From positions 10,757,554 through 10,821,553 of the forward strand of contig OW121832.1 of NCBI GenBank assembly GCA_933228915.1: 64,000 nt of DNA, given 5' to 3'. Shown here piece by piece: positions 9,706 through 20,860 of this stretch (within the stretch, counting starts at the first letter, position 1; the number at the start of each line of letters is the position of its first letter). Source of the DNA: Telmatherina bonti (lineage: Eukaryota; Chordata; Actinopteri; Atheriniformes; Telmatherinidae). The position numbers and the translations under genes were made by a program. Below the pieces are notes generated by a model, which searched no databases, had not been told where the DNA came from, and saw only the letters and a program-made list of their open reading frames with translations.

Positions 9706-10500
9706 CCGCATGGAGACACTGATGTAATTAAAAAAAACTGTCTTTGTGTGATGCCTTTGATGGGAAATGTAAACAAGGCTTCATCACGTCATTATGTCAT
9801 ACAACTTCTCGTCTCATCTTTGAGTCAGTGTTTAGTAAAGGATGTACTCAACCCAACGTTCGTGTTTTCATTTGCCAGCATATAAAGAACTGTAGAAACG
9901 TCCAACTTTTTTTCATTTTTTCATAGTGTAAAGTTGGAGAAGATTGCTGTTTCTGTGTTGGTGTTTTTATAAAGCTGTATAATGTATTACAATGGCAGTC
10001 CAGATATCCACGCTGGTGTCCATGTGTGCAGATACAGGGCTAGTTAGAACTTGTATTGCACGCGGCACAAAATGGCTGTTGGATTTTGTCGACACACCGA
10101 ATTTAAAGTGGATGTGACAAACAAAAAATACGACACATAAAAAGTTTTTTATTGCTATGATTGAGAAAAATAAACCTCTTGTGGAGTTTGTAAAAGCCTT
10201 TGATGTAACAGTGTTAATGATTCCTGCTTATTAACCAGTCAGCAGTTGTTTCAGATGTTTGACATATGATCTTATAAAAAACAGCATTTTATTACCAGAC
10301 AAACTAAACTGAGGTTTGGGGAATCAGGTTTGGATGATGCAGCACTCTACTACAACACCTTCCCACTAGAACACTGAAACATGTTGCGCCTTCCCTTAGT
10401 TTGGTTTGTTTTCAAACTGTCCTCAAGTGGACCAGACTATCTGGACACCACCGTGCAGCTACAGTAACTGCTAACAGAGATGATATTGTCCGGAATCACT
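9706..10500. other. No gene seen
   Basis: Unique AT-rich sequence without coding or element signals. Confidence 0.45.
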
Positions 10501-11789
10501 AAGAAGGAGAGCAGAGGCAAGAAAAAAAAAAAAAAAACCCTGCCAAAAAACTCCTTTGGCTTTAGCTCGCTCTTTCACAACGGGGTAGCTAGAGTTGCAA
10601 CCCTGTGGTAAGTTTCTGCAATTTCAGGGTTTCAGCTTTACTTCAGAGTTAAAAATCAACAGGATTTTTACAAAAAGCTGTTCTGAATGAGCAGCTGAAG
10701 AAGTGAGCTGTGCAATATGCTGTCTCCCGTCTTTGGTTCACTGAATGATCTGTTTGTTTGCAAAACACATACGGATCCACTTCCAAACAGACTGATACCC
10801 CTTGTTTTCAAGCCAACCAGAGTTTGCCTCTTTGGTCTGCACCAGAGTATGGTGTACACTATTCCAAATGAACGCTATCATCCACGGAGGTACTGCACCA
10901 GTGTAAATGCACCTTTAGCTTGTTTAAACTGGTTCACAACACTATAACAGTTATTGTTAAATAATATTACTGATGTCTATATATACTAAAAAGTTGGTAA
11001 AGCAAAGAAAGGCGGCTTTTAACCATCTAAGTATTTTTTTTCTCTGCATGTCTTAAAAAAAAAAAAGCCTTCACAGCAGGCGGCACTTACGCAGACATGA
11101 CAAGCTTTTACCACAGAGACAAACATTGTCCATGCAATCGTGACTGTAGACCAGAGAGAGCACAGCTGGAGCTGATTCATCAGTCAGGTCGGGTTTGTCT
11201 TTAGGAAAAAAAACATTTGTGTGGGAGTATATTAGCCTGACTAACAAAAACACTGCATCGTTCTGTGTGTTGTGAAGCTGTTTCTTGAGTTTTGATGGAT
11301 GAATGTGGTGAAAGGGCAGAGCTAATGAAGAAAACTTTGATATGACAGTTTGGTCCCTGGGGATGCCCTCCCTGCTACATTTATGTGGGCGGGGTTGTGC
11401 ACCAACACCACCGGGTAAAAATAGCAGAGGCAAATATGACACTGATTAATGACCTGAGAATCAATTAGCTTCTCAACATTGATGTTTGTCTTGCTTAGTT
11501 ACCAGCACTGAGGTGATCAAACACCAGAGAAGTGACTTTGAAATGAAAACGAGGCACCTCAGGAAAAATATATAAATAAATAGATGAACTGACAGAAAGA
11601 CTGAGCGCTTGTCAAAACACAACTGAGAACTCATACATGGCTCATACGACAGCCATGTCGTCATCTGTTGTTATGCACTGTCTAGCTACAGTTAGCTCAT
11701 TATTAATGGGCTTTGCTCCATGGGTGTGCAGGGACCAGATGGCAAACTCTCAACAGATCGTGAGTATACATGGCGAATGTCTACGCTCC
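10501..11789. other. No gene seen; possible MITE remnant at 10690-10930
   Basis: 10730-10930 has the texture of MITEs whose outer ends mimic gene flanks (ctttggttcactg ... gtgtaaatgcacctttagc), but the two ends do not pair clearly. Frames at 11071-11442 and 11473-11664 show no known domain. Confidence 0.35.
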
Positions 11790-12150
11790 GTGTTCACGGA
11801 GAATCAGGGGAAGAAGCAAAAGGCCCATTCCTGGCTGCTTCAAGGGATTCCAAACGTGATGTCACAGCTAATCCCATCAGGAAAACACAGCTAAAGCTGC
11901 AGCTCCCGGGCCACAGTCACACAGATTGGCCATGGCAGCAGCCGTGGATGGGATAGGCCTATAAATAGGATGGCAGAGCTGCAGCCTCTGGTGCTGTCAA
12001 TGGGGACTGGGTGGCAGACAACTCTCCTGCAACTGGGGTGGTCGCAAGAAGAGGAGAAAGAAGAGGATTCCCCCTGTGACTCAATGCCAAAATGCTCGTC
12101 CCCAATGTCATGTGCTCGCCGTGACACATTCGGGTAAAGCCACCGCGAGG
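11790..12150 (+). promoter_or_regulatory. Candidate promoter/enhancer island with TATA box
   Basis: A GC-richer stretch than its surroundings. It holds a CRE/AP-1-like gtgatgtcac at 11856-11865, a bicoid-type (OTX/CRX) site ctaatccc at 11868-11875 and a TATA box TATAAATA at 11960-11967, about 85-105 bp apart in the order expected of a promoter. No convincing exon follows. Motif evidence only. Confidence 0.35.
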
Positions 12151-12794
12151 CACAACAGCAGCAAACACACTCAAACAGCAGCACTGGTTGGCTGTGACTT
12201 TGCAGGCTGCCAGAGTGCTGAGCTGAGAGTCAGAAGATAGGATTATATTTGGTGTTACATTTCATACATCACAGTTATTTGGCTTCAAGCTGTTAAGGTG
12301 AGAGTAGTTCAGACTGGTAGAACCTTCTATCCTTATTTTGTGTTGCAGCTACCTATTTTATGAGGCATTTTTTCGATAATAAGAATGGTGCCCAAGGTCC
12401 ATTTTAGAGTAAAAAGCAATAAACAATATGAAAAATTATATATTTCCAAACGTATTTTCTAATTTCATCCACCCAACTCAAGGCAGACAGAACAAAATGG
12501 CTGCATTCTGATACAGTATGGGCCTCAATGCAAAGAATTTAAGAGCTGAGGAAATGCAATGAAGTAACAACAGGAACAACAGGAACAACAGTAACAACAG
12601 TGGTTCTAAAAGGTTAGAACAGCAGAGAGGAACAATTTGGGAATTCAATAAATAATTGAATAAACTGTAAAATAATGGGGTTAATACACAATAAGCATTC
12701 AAAGATATTCAGCTTAAATTTATCTGATCAGGTTCAATGACTGAAACTTCTTTACACGGGCTTTTGCTCGCCATTACGGTGCCCCAAAGTACAA
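12151..12794. other. No gene seen
   Basis: Unique sequence. 12568-12602 contains an imperfect aacaacagg/aacaacagt triplet repeat. Confidence 0.45.
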
Positions 12795-12832
12795 CCCCCC
12801 CCCCCCCCCCCCCCCCCCCCCCTTTTTTTTTT
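12795..12832. repeat. C28 then T10 homopolymer tract
   Basis: Uninterrupted C from 12795 to 12822 followed by T to 12832, a polypyrimidine tract able to form unusual DNA structures and likely unstable. Confidence 0.95.
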
Positions 12833-13813
12833 CTTTATCTAATAACTACTACAAAATATAATCATGTTAGCTGTGAATTGAAACCTGACACTTTACAAAA
12901 ACTTTGTTGTACCAAGTGGGAAAACACAGCAAAAATAACAGCCAGATTTACAGGAAAAGTGACATAAATGGAAAAAAAAGTCCACAGTGATGTGTAGTCT
13001 GTTTTTTTATGGCTATCCAGGTAAAGTTCCAGATGTAGCCCAAGACCAGTAGCACCAGTATCACAAAAATCACACCTTAGAACTGTAACGAGATATGACA
13101 TGATAAAATCTTTAAAGAAACTACTTTTGCATTTACAATGACCCCAGAAATTAAATAGATAAATAAAATAAACATAAAAGAGAAAGAAGACTGTATATTT
13201 TCTGACATGCTAATTGTTGTGATAGGCTAGGATAATATGGCGTTATTATTGTGCCTCATTCCTGAGCAGAATGAGATCCATTCTGTGCGCAGAAAGCTAC
13301 GTTTAGCAGGCACATCAGTTTCACTTTGAGCAAAATCTTTTCCCACCGTGAGCGACATCTAATCTGTGCAAACAAAAGGTAATTCCGTGGAAACAGCGCT
13401 CATGTTTGTGTTTGCTTCTCTGTCCAGACACACACTCGCAAGGTAGCATCTGTTGCATTACTGTCATCACGCTGGCTCAGCACAGTGAAGTGCTAGTAAT
13501 GTGCCATAATTCCAACCAATCACAACCAGCCACCGGAGTCCTCCTGATTGGCTGCTTCACAGCGCCTCGACTACGCTGTAAAAGGTGTTACCTGTGCCAA
13601 TGGCGGTGGCTCAAGTCCGTTTCCCTGTGTGTTTTCCCAGAGTAAATTGCACAACGTCGGCTGACATGAGAGGAAATCACTGACATGTTTTCTAGGCGTA
13701 GATAAACATAAACTTTATACAATTATATAAAATTTAAATTTTTCAAAAGCTACTTGATTCACACTCCATCATAACTCAGATAATGGATTAACATCTAGCT
13801 AATTATAAGGACC
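12833..13813. other. No gene seen
   Basis: Unique sequence. 13215-13640 is less AT-rich than its flanks and free of repeats, but shows no coding or splice signal I can support. Confidence 0.45.
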
Positions 13814-13817
13814 TTAA

Positions 13818-14172
13818 AGGTGGCGTATGTAAGATTTTCAATATTTAAAAAAAAAAAAATTAACTAATAAAATAACTACAATCATAATTAGACATTTTTT
13901 TGAACATGTAGGTTCCAGTCTGTCCATATTTGATGTGTCATTAAATTACAAGTTTAATTAATGACAAATGACAAAAAGCACCTTTTTTTTTTTTTACTGG
14001 TAGGCAAACATTTAAGAAGGGTCTTTGTCATTAATTAAACATGTAATTTAATAACGCATACAATTTGGACAGACTGGAACCTACATGTTTTAAAAACTAT
14101 CTAATTATGATTGTAGTTATTTTTTTTAGTTAATTTTTTTTTAAAATATTGAAAATCTTACATCCTCCACCT
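13818..14172. mobile_element. Long-palindrome MITE, copy A
   Basis: The left half (aggtggcgtatgtaagattt...) is nearly the reverse complement of the right half (...aaaatcttacatcctccacct). The whole 355 bp folds back except for a central loop containing actggtaggcaaacattt. TTAA flanks both ends (13814-13817 and 14173-14176). The flank could mark a TTAA duplication (piggyBac type) or a TA duplication (Tc1/mariner type) because the ends are themselves palindromic. A second copy lies at 24809-25149. Confidence 0.88.
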
Positions 14173-14215
14173 TTAACTAATATGTTACACTATTTCATGA
14201 CCGAGCTCTCTGACC

Positions 14216-14216
<1 letters not shown>

Positions 14217-14292
<76 letters not shown>
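14217..14292. repeat. (CA)n microsatellite
   Basis: About 38 perfect AC units. Confidence 0.97.
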
Positions 14293-14294
<2 letters not shown>

Positions 14295-14529
14295 CGACAG
14301 GTCAAGTTTACTGCTCTGAAGGTTAAAAGGCACTGACTTTATGACATTTGAGTCATGTTGTTGGATTCTGTTTAAGAGACGATTATTCGAGAGATTAAGC
14401 TACAAGAAAGTCTTAGAAAAATAAGAACTAAATGAATATGTTGAAAAGGAAACAACAATAGAAGATCCCAAAATGGACTAAATGTCATTCTGCAGCCTCT
14501 GTACTGTTTCTTGATACATGGACTCATGA

Positions 14530-15235
14530 CTCAACTCAACTTTATTTATTTACAGAGCACTTTAACACAACGCCAGCTGCAACAAAGTGCTGAAGAAAGA
14601 GGTAAAACAATTAAAAACTGCAGATTGAGATTTGAATAATAGTAGTTAAAGAGGTAAAAGATAAAACAATAAAAAGTTAGACGTTAAAACACTAAAACAG
14701 TAAAATAAGAAACAATGGATAAAATATAATAACAAACAGAGCGTCATACTGAATAAATTGCCAGGTCATAAAATTGAGTCTTCTGGCGGCTTTTAAAAAT
14801 CGTCAGTGATGTTGCTTCTCTAACCTGTAGCGGCAAAGAATACCAAAGTTTTGCAGCAGCGACCGCAAATGCTCTGTTCCCTCTGAGCTTCCGTCAAGAT
14901 CTCAGTGCCTCCAGAAGGAACTGATCAGCTGATCTTAGGCACTGGACTGGCGAGTATGTGGAACGCAGCTCTGAGAGGTACAGGGGGGCCAAACCATGGA
15001 AGGATTTATGAACAAATAAAAGAATCTTAAAATGAATCTACAATGTACAGGCAGCCAGGGAAGTGATGCAAAAATAGGCGTAATGTGGTCGATATGCGCT
15101 CCAACCAGAAGACGAGCAGCAGCATTGTGGACGAGACGTGAGAGACGACTTGCTGACCCCAAGATAAAGTGCTAGTAATCCAGCCGGGAGGTGATGAAGA
15201 CATGGATTATTGTCCCAATGGGCGGAGCAACATGA
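14530..15235 (-). pseudogene. L2-clade LINE fragment, C-terminal ORF2 and 3' UTR
   Basis: On the minus strand, translation gives FITSRLDY (about 15185), a stop, then LSRLVHNAAARLLVG, HITPIFASLPWLPVHCRF and, after frame breaks, pieces of LRSADQFLL and RAFAVAAAKLW. This is the C-terminal part of an L2-type ORF2. It is closer to subfamilies with NAAARLL and RAFAVAAPKLW than to the element at 1-4583. The 3' end, on the + strand, reads tcaactcaactttatttatt, the complement of the aataaagttgagttga tail. Several frameshifts and stops are present, and the 5' end is truncated near 15235. Confidence 0.82.
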
Positions 15236-15280
15236 AGTAGAAACAATGCCAGGATTACTCTTGCATGGTATAATAGCAAC

Positions 15281-15766
15281 TAGGGATGTACCAATACCAA
15301 TATCAGTATCGGTATCGCCTCAATACCAAGGAAGTGTACTTGTAGTTGGTATTAATAAAAGTGTATTGATACCACAACCGATATCACACTAGTTAAGTCA
15401 GCGCAGATGTGTTTGATGACATGCTTCATACATGTTTTAAAAGAAATAAATGCCTTGAAAGTTAAAATGTGACATTTTTTTGTTACACTAAAAGCTAGAT
15501 CTTTGTTTCAAAACCACACATTTATAGTTCAAATTAAAATAAAACTTGTTGAAATTGTTCGATCTGTAATGTTATTATATTTGTATTGGTGAGGTAACTT
15601 CAGAAAGGATGGGTCATTTATTACAACCTAATAAAATCTTACACAGTTATAACAGCAATAATAACCATAGTCACAATAAAGTTCAAATAAACAGATTTGG
15701 TATCGGCAGATATTCAAATTTCAGTATCGGATCGGAACTCCCAAAAAGTGGATCTGTGCATCCCTA
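15281..15766. mobile_element. hAT-type MITE with 8-bp target-site duplication
   Basis: Starts tagggatgtaccaatacc and ends ggatctgtgcatcccta; the outer bases are inverted repeats (tagggatg / catcccta). The flanks 15273-15280 and 15767-15774 are both atagcaac, a perfect 8-bp duplication as made by hAT transposases. The interior has repeated tatcggtatc-like words near both ends and no transposase frame, so it is non-autonomous. Confidence 0.92.
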
Positions 15767-15774
15767 ATAGCAAC

Positions 15775-16955
15775 CCTAATTTGCCTGTTTCCACCTATTA
15801 TGCTGCATTTTTTTTTTATCGTGTTTGGGTTTATGTGGGGTAATCCTCACACAAGTCAAATAAATCTGCCAGAGAATACACTCAGTAAAAATTTCCTTTG
15901 TATGTTCCTCACAAAAAGGAAAAACAGAAGTCAGTCTCAGATGAACAGTTACTTGTGATGTCATACCGCTTTGTAAAAATTAAAAATGGATCAGACACAA
16001 ATACCATTACAATGCTGTACAGCCCACATTCAGATCCTCTGTTCAAAATAATGGTCAATATTATTATCCTGATGAGTTGCAGAAACTTTAGAATTTGTCA
16101 AATCTGAGGAAACAAGAAACTCCAAGACAACATAAAATAGGTTATGAGAAGTCTGAACCCAACTAGTTGCTCCATAGAGCTGCTGCAAATGCTGAGTGAC
16201 AGCGCTGAATCCTCAGTGTGTTTAAGAACTTCCTTCAAGTAGTCTGATCCAGCAGACGGATTATGCAAAACATGCTTCACAAAGCAGAGGAAAATGACTT
16301 CAGGTGGCAGAGTCTTCGTAGGAGCTATAACAGGATTCACGCATCTGTGCTTTCTCATGATTGCAGTCATACGTGACTTTGTCGCTGAATAAATTGTTCA
16401 CATGTTGGGAAATGTGACTGAGGAGGTTCACAGGGGAATCTCACACAGAGGGGTTCACACCAGAAAGAGATTAAGCTCTTTGGAGGGGAAATCTTCCCTG
16501 ACAAAGTTGCACACTGCTGTCAGATTACAACAACCCAACAGGAAAATCTATTGCTGGCACTAATGCAAAAACATATCAGTTACTCACACCACCGTTATAT
16601 TTTAAGGCTCACTTGCAGAGCTTTTGGCCCTGCATCAACTGTAAATGTTTAGAAAACGATGTTTTTTGCTCTGTGAAACAGACTGAATCACATACAGGTT
16701 TTGTATTTGTATTGTATTTATGGCTGGAAATGACAATCCTGCTCTCATATTTCCAAAAACTCTTATGAACTAATTAGTGGATTCACTACCACACTGAGAA
16801 AAACTAATGAAAAATACTGTTAAAAAGCATTAAAAAAAAAATATTATTAAAAATTAATAAATCTTAAAAAAAGTCTTAAACCTATAGTTTACGCTTTTAA
16901 TTTTACATTGGATCTTATTGTTTTACTCATTCAGTTTAACATTGAAAAAAAGTAA
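15775..16955. other. No gene seen
   Basis: AT-rich unique sequence. Short open frames on both strands overlap and lack domains. Confidence 0.45.
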
Positions 16956-17043
16956 AATTACACATGTATTAAAAAATGATGTTTGAATTCGATATATATA
17001 TATATATATATTTCAAACATCATGTTTCAATACATGTGTAATT
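16956..17043. repeat. Foldback repeat with (TA)n loop
   Basis: 32-base arms (16956-16987 and 17012-17043; core acacatgtatt and atgatgtttgaa) pair at 30 of 32 positions around a TA-rich loop. A hairpin/cruciform-forming unit, possibly a very small MITE. Confidence 0.8.
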
Positions 17044-17300
17044 AACATTGTTGTGTTTGTTATAGCTTATTTGAGGGTCAGCTGGTAAATTGTTTCAACA
17101 TTGCTAAATAGGCTTTAATAAACTGTAAGTCTAATGGAGGTTTTCTCCCAGTTGTTTTGACCCAAGATTATCTCTATTTTTTCCTGTTTTTTTAAGGTTC
17201 ATCAACTGCATACAATTGACCAAAATGATGTATTATAAGTCAGGTAGTGATTCTATATTGACCCTTGGAGTGAGCGCACATGACCTTTGGCTACATATCA
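17044..17300. other. No gene seen
   Basis: Unique AT-rich sequence. Confidence 0.4.
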
Positions 17301-17434
17301 GCTGTGTGATGGACAGCCAGCTTGTTCAGGTTGTACCCTACGTCTCGCCTGGTGGCAGCTGGGACAGAGTCCAGCCCCTCCAGCAGCCCTGGCTAGAATG
17401 AAGTGGAATAAAAAATAGATGCATGGATGGATGT
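17301..17434 (+). mobile_element. SINE 3'-end fragment
   Basis: gctgtgtgatggaca, ttgtaccctacgtctcgcc, cagctgggacagagtccagc and the tail gcatggatggatg. This is the 3' half of the dispersed fish SINE whose longer copy is at 40572-40890 (minus). Confidence 0.75.
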
Positions 17435-17664
17435 GATATCATTTGTGGCAGCCCATGTATCACACAAACATCAATTCAGATAATTTACAGATGTATGGAT
17501 AGAAATGCTGATTCTGTCACAGAGGAAAAATAGTTGCACCTTTGCATGTCCAAACAGGGTTACAATCAAATGTGTCTGAGTTATTTAATGTTATTTTTAA
17601 TGATGAAGGGTTTTATTCAAGTTTGTGCAGATTCTGAAATCAAGTTTTCCTCATAGTTGTTACT
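17435..17664. other. No gene seen
   Basis: Unique sequence. Confidence 0.4.
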
Positions 17665-18060
17665 TAAGTATCCAGCGGATCCGAATTGCTGCAGCGATGG
17701 TTCTGATGAGGACTAACAGGAGAGATCTTATTTCTCCAGTTTTAGTGTCTCTCCACAGGCTTCCTTAAATCTACGATACAGTTTAAAATTCTTCTCACAT
17801 AAAAAGCTCTCCATGACCAAACCCCATTGTATTTCAAAGATCTCATAGTTCTGTGTATTCCAAACAGAGCACTTCGCTCTCAGACTGCAGGTCTACTTGT
17901 GGTTCCCAGAGTCTCAAAGAGTACGATGAGAGGCAGAGCCTTCGGGTATCAGGCTCCTTTATTATGGAACCAGCTCCCACTGTGGGTTTGGGAAGCAGAC
18001 ACCCCCTCTAATGTTAATATTAGGCTTAAAAACTTCCTTTTTCATCAACCTTGTAGTTAG
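17665..18060 (+). pseudogene. L2 LINE ORF2 C-terminal fragment
   Basis: The + strand encodes IQRIRIAAAMVLMRT, ISPVLVSLHRLP, then, after breaks, YFKDLIVLCIPNRALRSQTA, LLVVPRVSKS, RGRAFGYQAPLLWNQLP and LKNFLFHQPCS before TAG at 18058-18060. It is the same subfamily as the element at 1-4583 (shared RAFGYQAPLLWN) and keeps the roughly 100-bp segment which that element has lost, so it shows the ancestral form. It is 5'-truncated and contains stops and frameshifts. The 3' UTR follows. Confidence 0.85.
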
Positions 18061-18908
18061 GGGTGGTTTATCATCCCTCCATCATGTTGCCATAGGCTTA
18101 GACAGCTGAAGGACGTCCCATGATGCACTGAACACTTCCTTTTATTCTCTCTATTCCTTATCTTGCATGTATAGATATATGTGACAGTCTTTGCATCATT
18201 AGCGTATTTCTCCTCTTTCTGCAGGTCTTCCTGGATAAAAGTTGCAGAGCGTGTTGGTCTTTCTTTCCTGTCCTCTCCAGCCCAACCAGTTGACACAGAT
18301 GACTACCCTGCCTGCTGGTTTTGCTGGAGGTTTCTCCTTCCTGTTGAAATAGAGTTTTTTCCTTCCCACTGTGCTTGCTTGGATTGGATCAAAGTCTAGA
18401 CTCAGTGCAATCTGTTGGTTTTCTTTATGGACACACCAAACTTTTACCATTTTCCCGTCACATGCTCCCTGTCAACAGCTAATTTGGCATCCATCTTGCA
18501 TACTTGACCTGCTGACTATCTTCAGCCAGCAAAAGACCATCTTATGATGACTTGTTTTTTTTCCCTTTTTCTCTTTTAATCTTCTTGCATTTCTTTGCTG
18601 AATCAGTGAGGTTGCATGTTCAAAACAGCCAGTTCCTAATTATACTGTGAAGCAAAACGTCACGTTGTGTCCTGGATGGTACAGTTGTTTAGAGCGGTTT
18701 CACAGTTTTGGGACGCTGGTGGGCAGCAGCAGCTCCAGAAATGCACAAGATTGATGTCACTGTGCCATCAAACAAGTCCTGAACACAGAGTTTTAAGGTC
18801 GAAAAGTCACCTAATGCGTCTTTTTGCTATGCTACTATGCTATTTGTTATGAATTGGATCTGAAGTGCCCTGAGAAGACTTTGTTGTACAAATAAAGTTG
18901 AATTGAAA
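18061..18908 (+). mobile_element. L2 3' UTR, apparently interrupted
   Basis: 18061-18430 matches the L2 3' UTR (ttttgctggaggtttctcc, ccttcccactgt, caatctgttggtttt). The far end, tgttatgaattgg ... caaataaagttgaattga, lies at 18845-18908. Between 18431 and 18844 is about 410 bp with no match to the other L2 copies here: an insertion of unknown class or a subfamily difference. Confidence 0.7.
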
Positions 18909-19226
18909 TTTACTACCCTGTGAGTTGAAACTGTCCTCTGGAATTGAACCAGCTAAGCTGCAGTGATGTCCAGTTTGACACTGGGAGCACCTTCACCCCT
19001 TAACAGTATGTTTGCAGATGAGATGATTCTTGTTGTAAAGTAAGTCCGAAACATGTGATGAACTTTATTAGAGTATCCATGTGAGGTTTTTCTAAATGCT
19101 AATGATTGATATTAAATATTTTTTACAAGACAGTTAGTGACAATTCCAAGAACTAGAGAAAGCCTGAAAGGTAATGGCAACATAAGGGTCTTCATTGGTT
19201 TTGTGATAACAGATATCTGGAGAAAC
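18909..19226. other. No gene seen
   Basis: Unique sequence up to the LTR target site. Confidence 0.4.
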
Positions 19227-19231
19227 ATCAG

Positions 19232-19864
19232 TGTTACGGCTGCTTGTGTTGCTGTTCAGTCCACTGTTTCTGACACTTCAGCTGGGATTCTGGCTCAAAC
19301 ACAGCTCTGATTACTGCCTCCTGGCTGGGATTGGTCCTTCAGGTCACCTGCTCATCTCCACCCTGCTCATTGGATAATTGGAACTCCGTACTCAGCTGAC
19401 TCCACTAATCACCAGGACTTAAAAGACCCCAGGAGTCCTTCATTCAACGGCAACCACTGGCTCAGTAGTGGTCTGCCCACAGCTTGCTTTGGTGTTGGAC
19501 TTTGAACTGTTGTATTTCTAGAGGACATTGGTTGAGCAGCATTGTTTCCTCTTGTTTAGTTCTTGTGTTGTTGTTGTTGTTGTTGTTGTTGTATTTCTTA
19601 AATCTCATTGTTCATGGATGTGACCCCGGTAGTGTTACCTCTGTGTTTTTTTTTTGCTATGGTTAAACCAGTGCTGTTTTGTTTGGGGAAAATGCCTTAT
19701 ATGACAGTTTTCCTTTTGGTTTGGCTATTTTGAGGCCATTTCTGGTCTGTTCTTGCCTCGTCTTCCCCATTGGACAATAAATCTATATTGGTCCATGTGA
19801 ACACCTTGCCACAAGTCTTTCTTTTGTGCGGCTCAGTTGCCCTAGCCGAGTCTGGGTCGTAACA
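19232..19864 (+). mobile_element. Solo LTR of an LTR retrotransposon (633 bp)
   Basis: Begins tgttacg and ends cgtaaca, perfect 7-bp inverted ends with the canonical TG...CA. Both flanks are atcag (19227-19231 and 19865-19869), a 5-bp target-site duplication. Inside are a TATA-like ttaaaag at about 19419 and a polyadenylation signal AATAAA at about 19785, in the order expected of U3-R-U5, plus a (TTG)n stretch near 19567-19592. No internal genes flank it, so it is a solo LTR left by recombination. The family (Gypsy-like or other) is not determined. Confidence 0.88.
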
Positions 19865-19869
19865 ATCAG

Positions 19870-20860
19870 ACATCTCAGACCTGAAGCTATCAAAGCTACA
19901 ACAGCTAGGACCTCCAGCTCCCAGGCCACTGGGATAAGACCCAATCTTAAAAAAAAAAGCAAAGTGGTGATGGAAAAAGACAGAAATTTACATCTACAAT
20001 TTCTCTCTGACCCTGAAACAAACTGGTCAAAGTGCACTTCGATTGGCTCATCCTGACTGAAACCTGGAGGATGTAATGCTTATAAATATGTTATAAAATT
20101 CCAACAGTATAATAACCACTCAGATAAAACTGCATTGAAGGTGTGAATGTTAAGAGAAACATGGAATCAGGTGGTATTTTCAGCCATTTGTTATTGTAAG
20201 ACCATTGTTAAAACATTTGCTTCCAGATAGATTAAGTAGTTTTTTTAGGCTTCGATGAGCCTCTGAGGTCATTGTGTTTTCCACATGAAAATGACCAACA
20301 TGATTTTAGGCAACCAGGAGTTAGAATGTGCATCTGCATCTGAGTTCTTGATATCATTTTCCCCATACATATCATGCAGATGACAGCTGTTCCAATCATT
20401 TTTTTCCCCTTAATGTACTATTAGGCTCCTCTTCCTGCCCATTTAGGCATATTGAATTTTTTTACATGCATATGGTGCCATTTCAGTTTCCCCACTCTCT
20501 GAGACCTCTCTCTGCTCCCTCAGTTTGTCGCCATAAAAACAGATGGCTCTCCTGCAGTCCAGCATCCCGACTGTGCCTGCAGATGATCATAAACTGAGCT
20601 GCAGTGGATACGACGCAGTTTCATCAGGGCCAGAATATCATGAGAATAGGACGTGGAGCTGAATATTAATCTGACACAATGTCAGACAATGACAGAAGAA
20701 TCTCCAGGAACCAGTTGTGTGTCGGATGACGAGCTGGGTTACGGTGGAAGAGAAGCAGCAATGAGAAGCACGAGAAGATAGCAGGAAGATTTTCTACGAA
20801 AAAAGGATCTTTCTTCTTAATGCCTTGCAGAGCTGCTTTGCCTTTTTAGGCCAAGGAAAA
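19870..20860. other. No gene seen
   Basis: Unique sequence. 20420-20640 is moderately GC-rich and non-repetitive. Confidence 0.4.

Noticed and set aside
11071..11442. 123-codon frame on the minus strand
   Set aside because: No ATG at its first codon, no domain, and AT-rich non-coding context; likely chance.
18057..18296. Minus-strand frame over the L2 3' UTR
   Set aside because: Sequence is accounted for by the sense L2 3' UTR; no protein similarity recognised.
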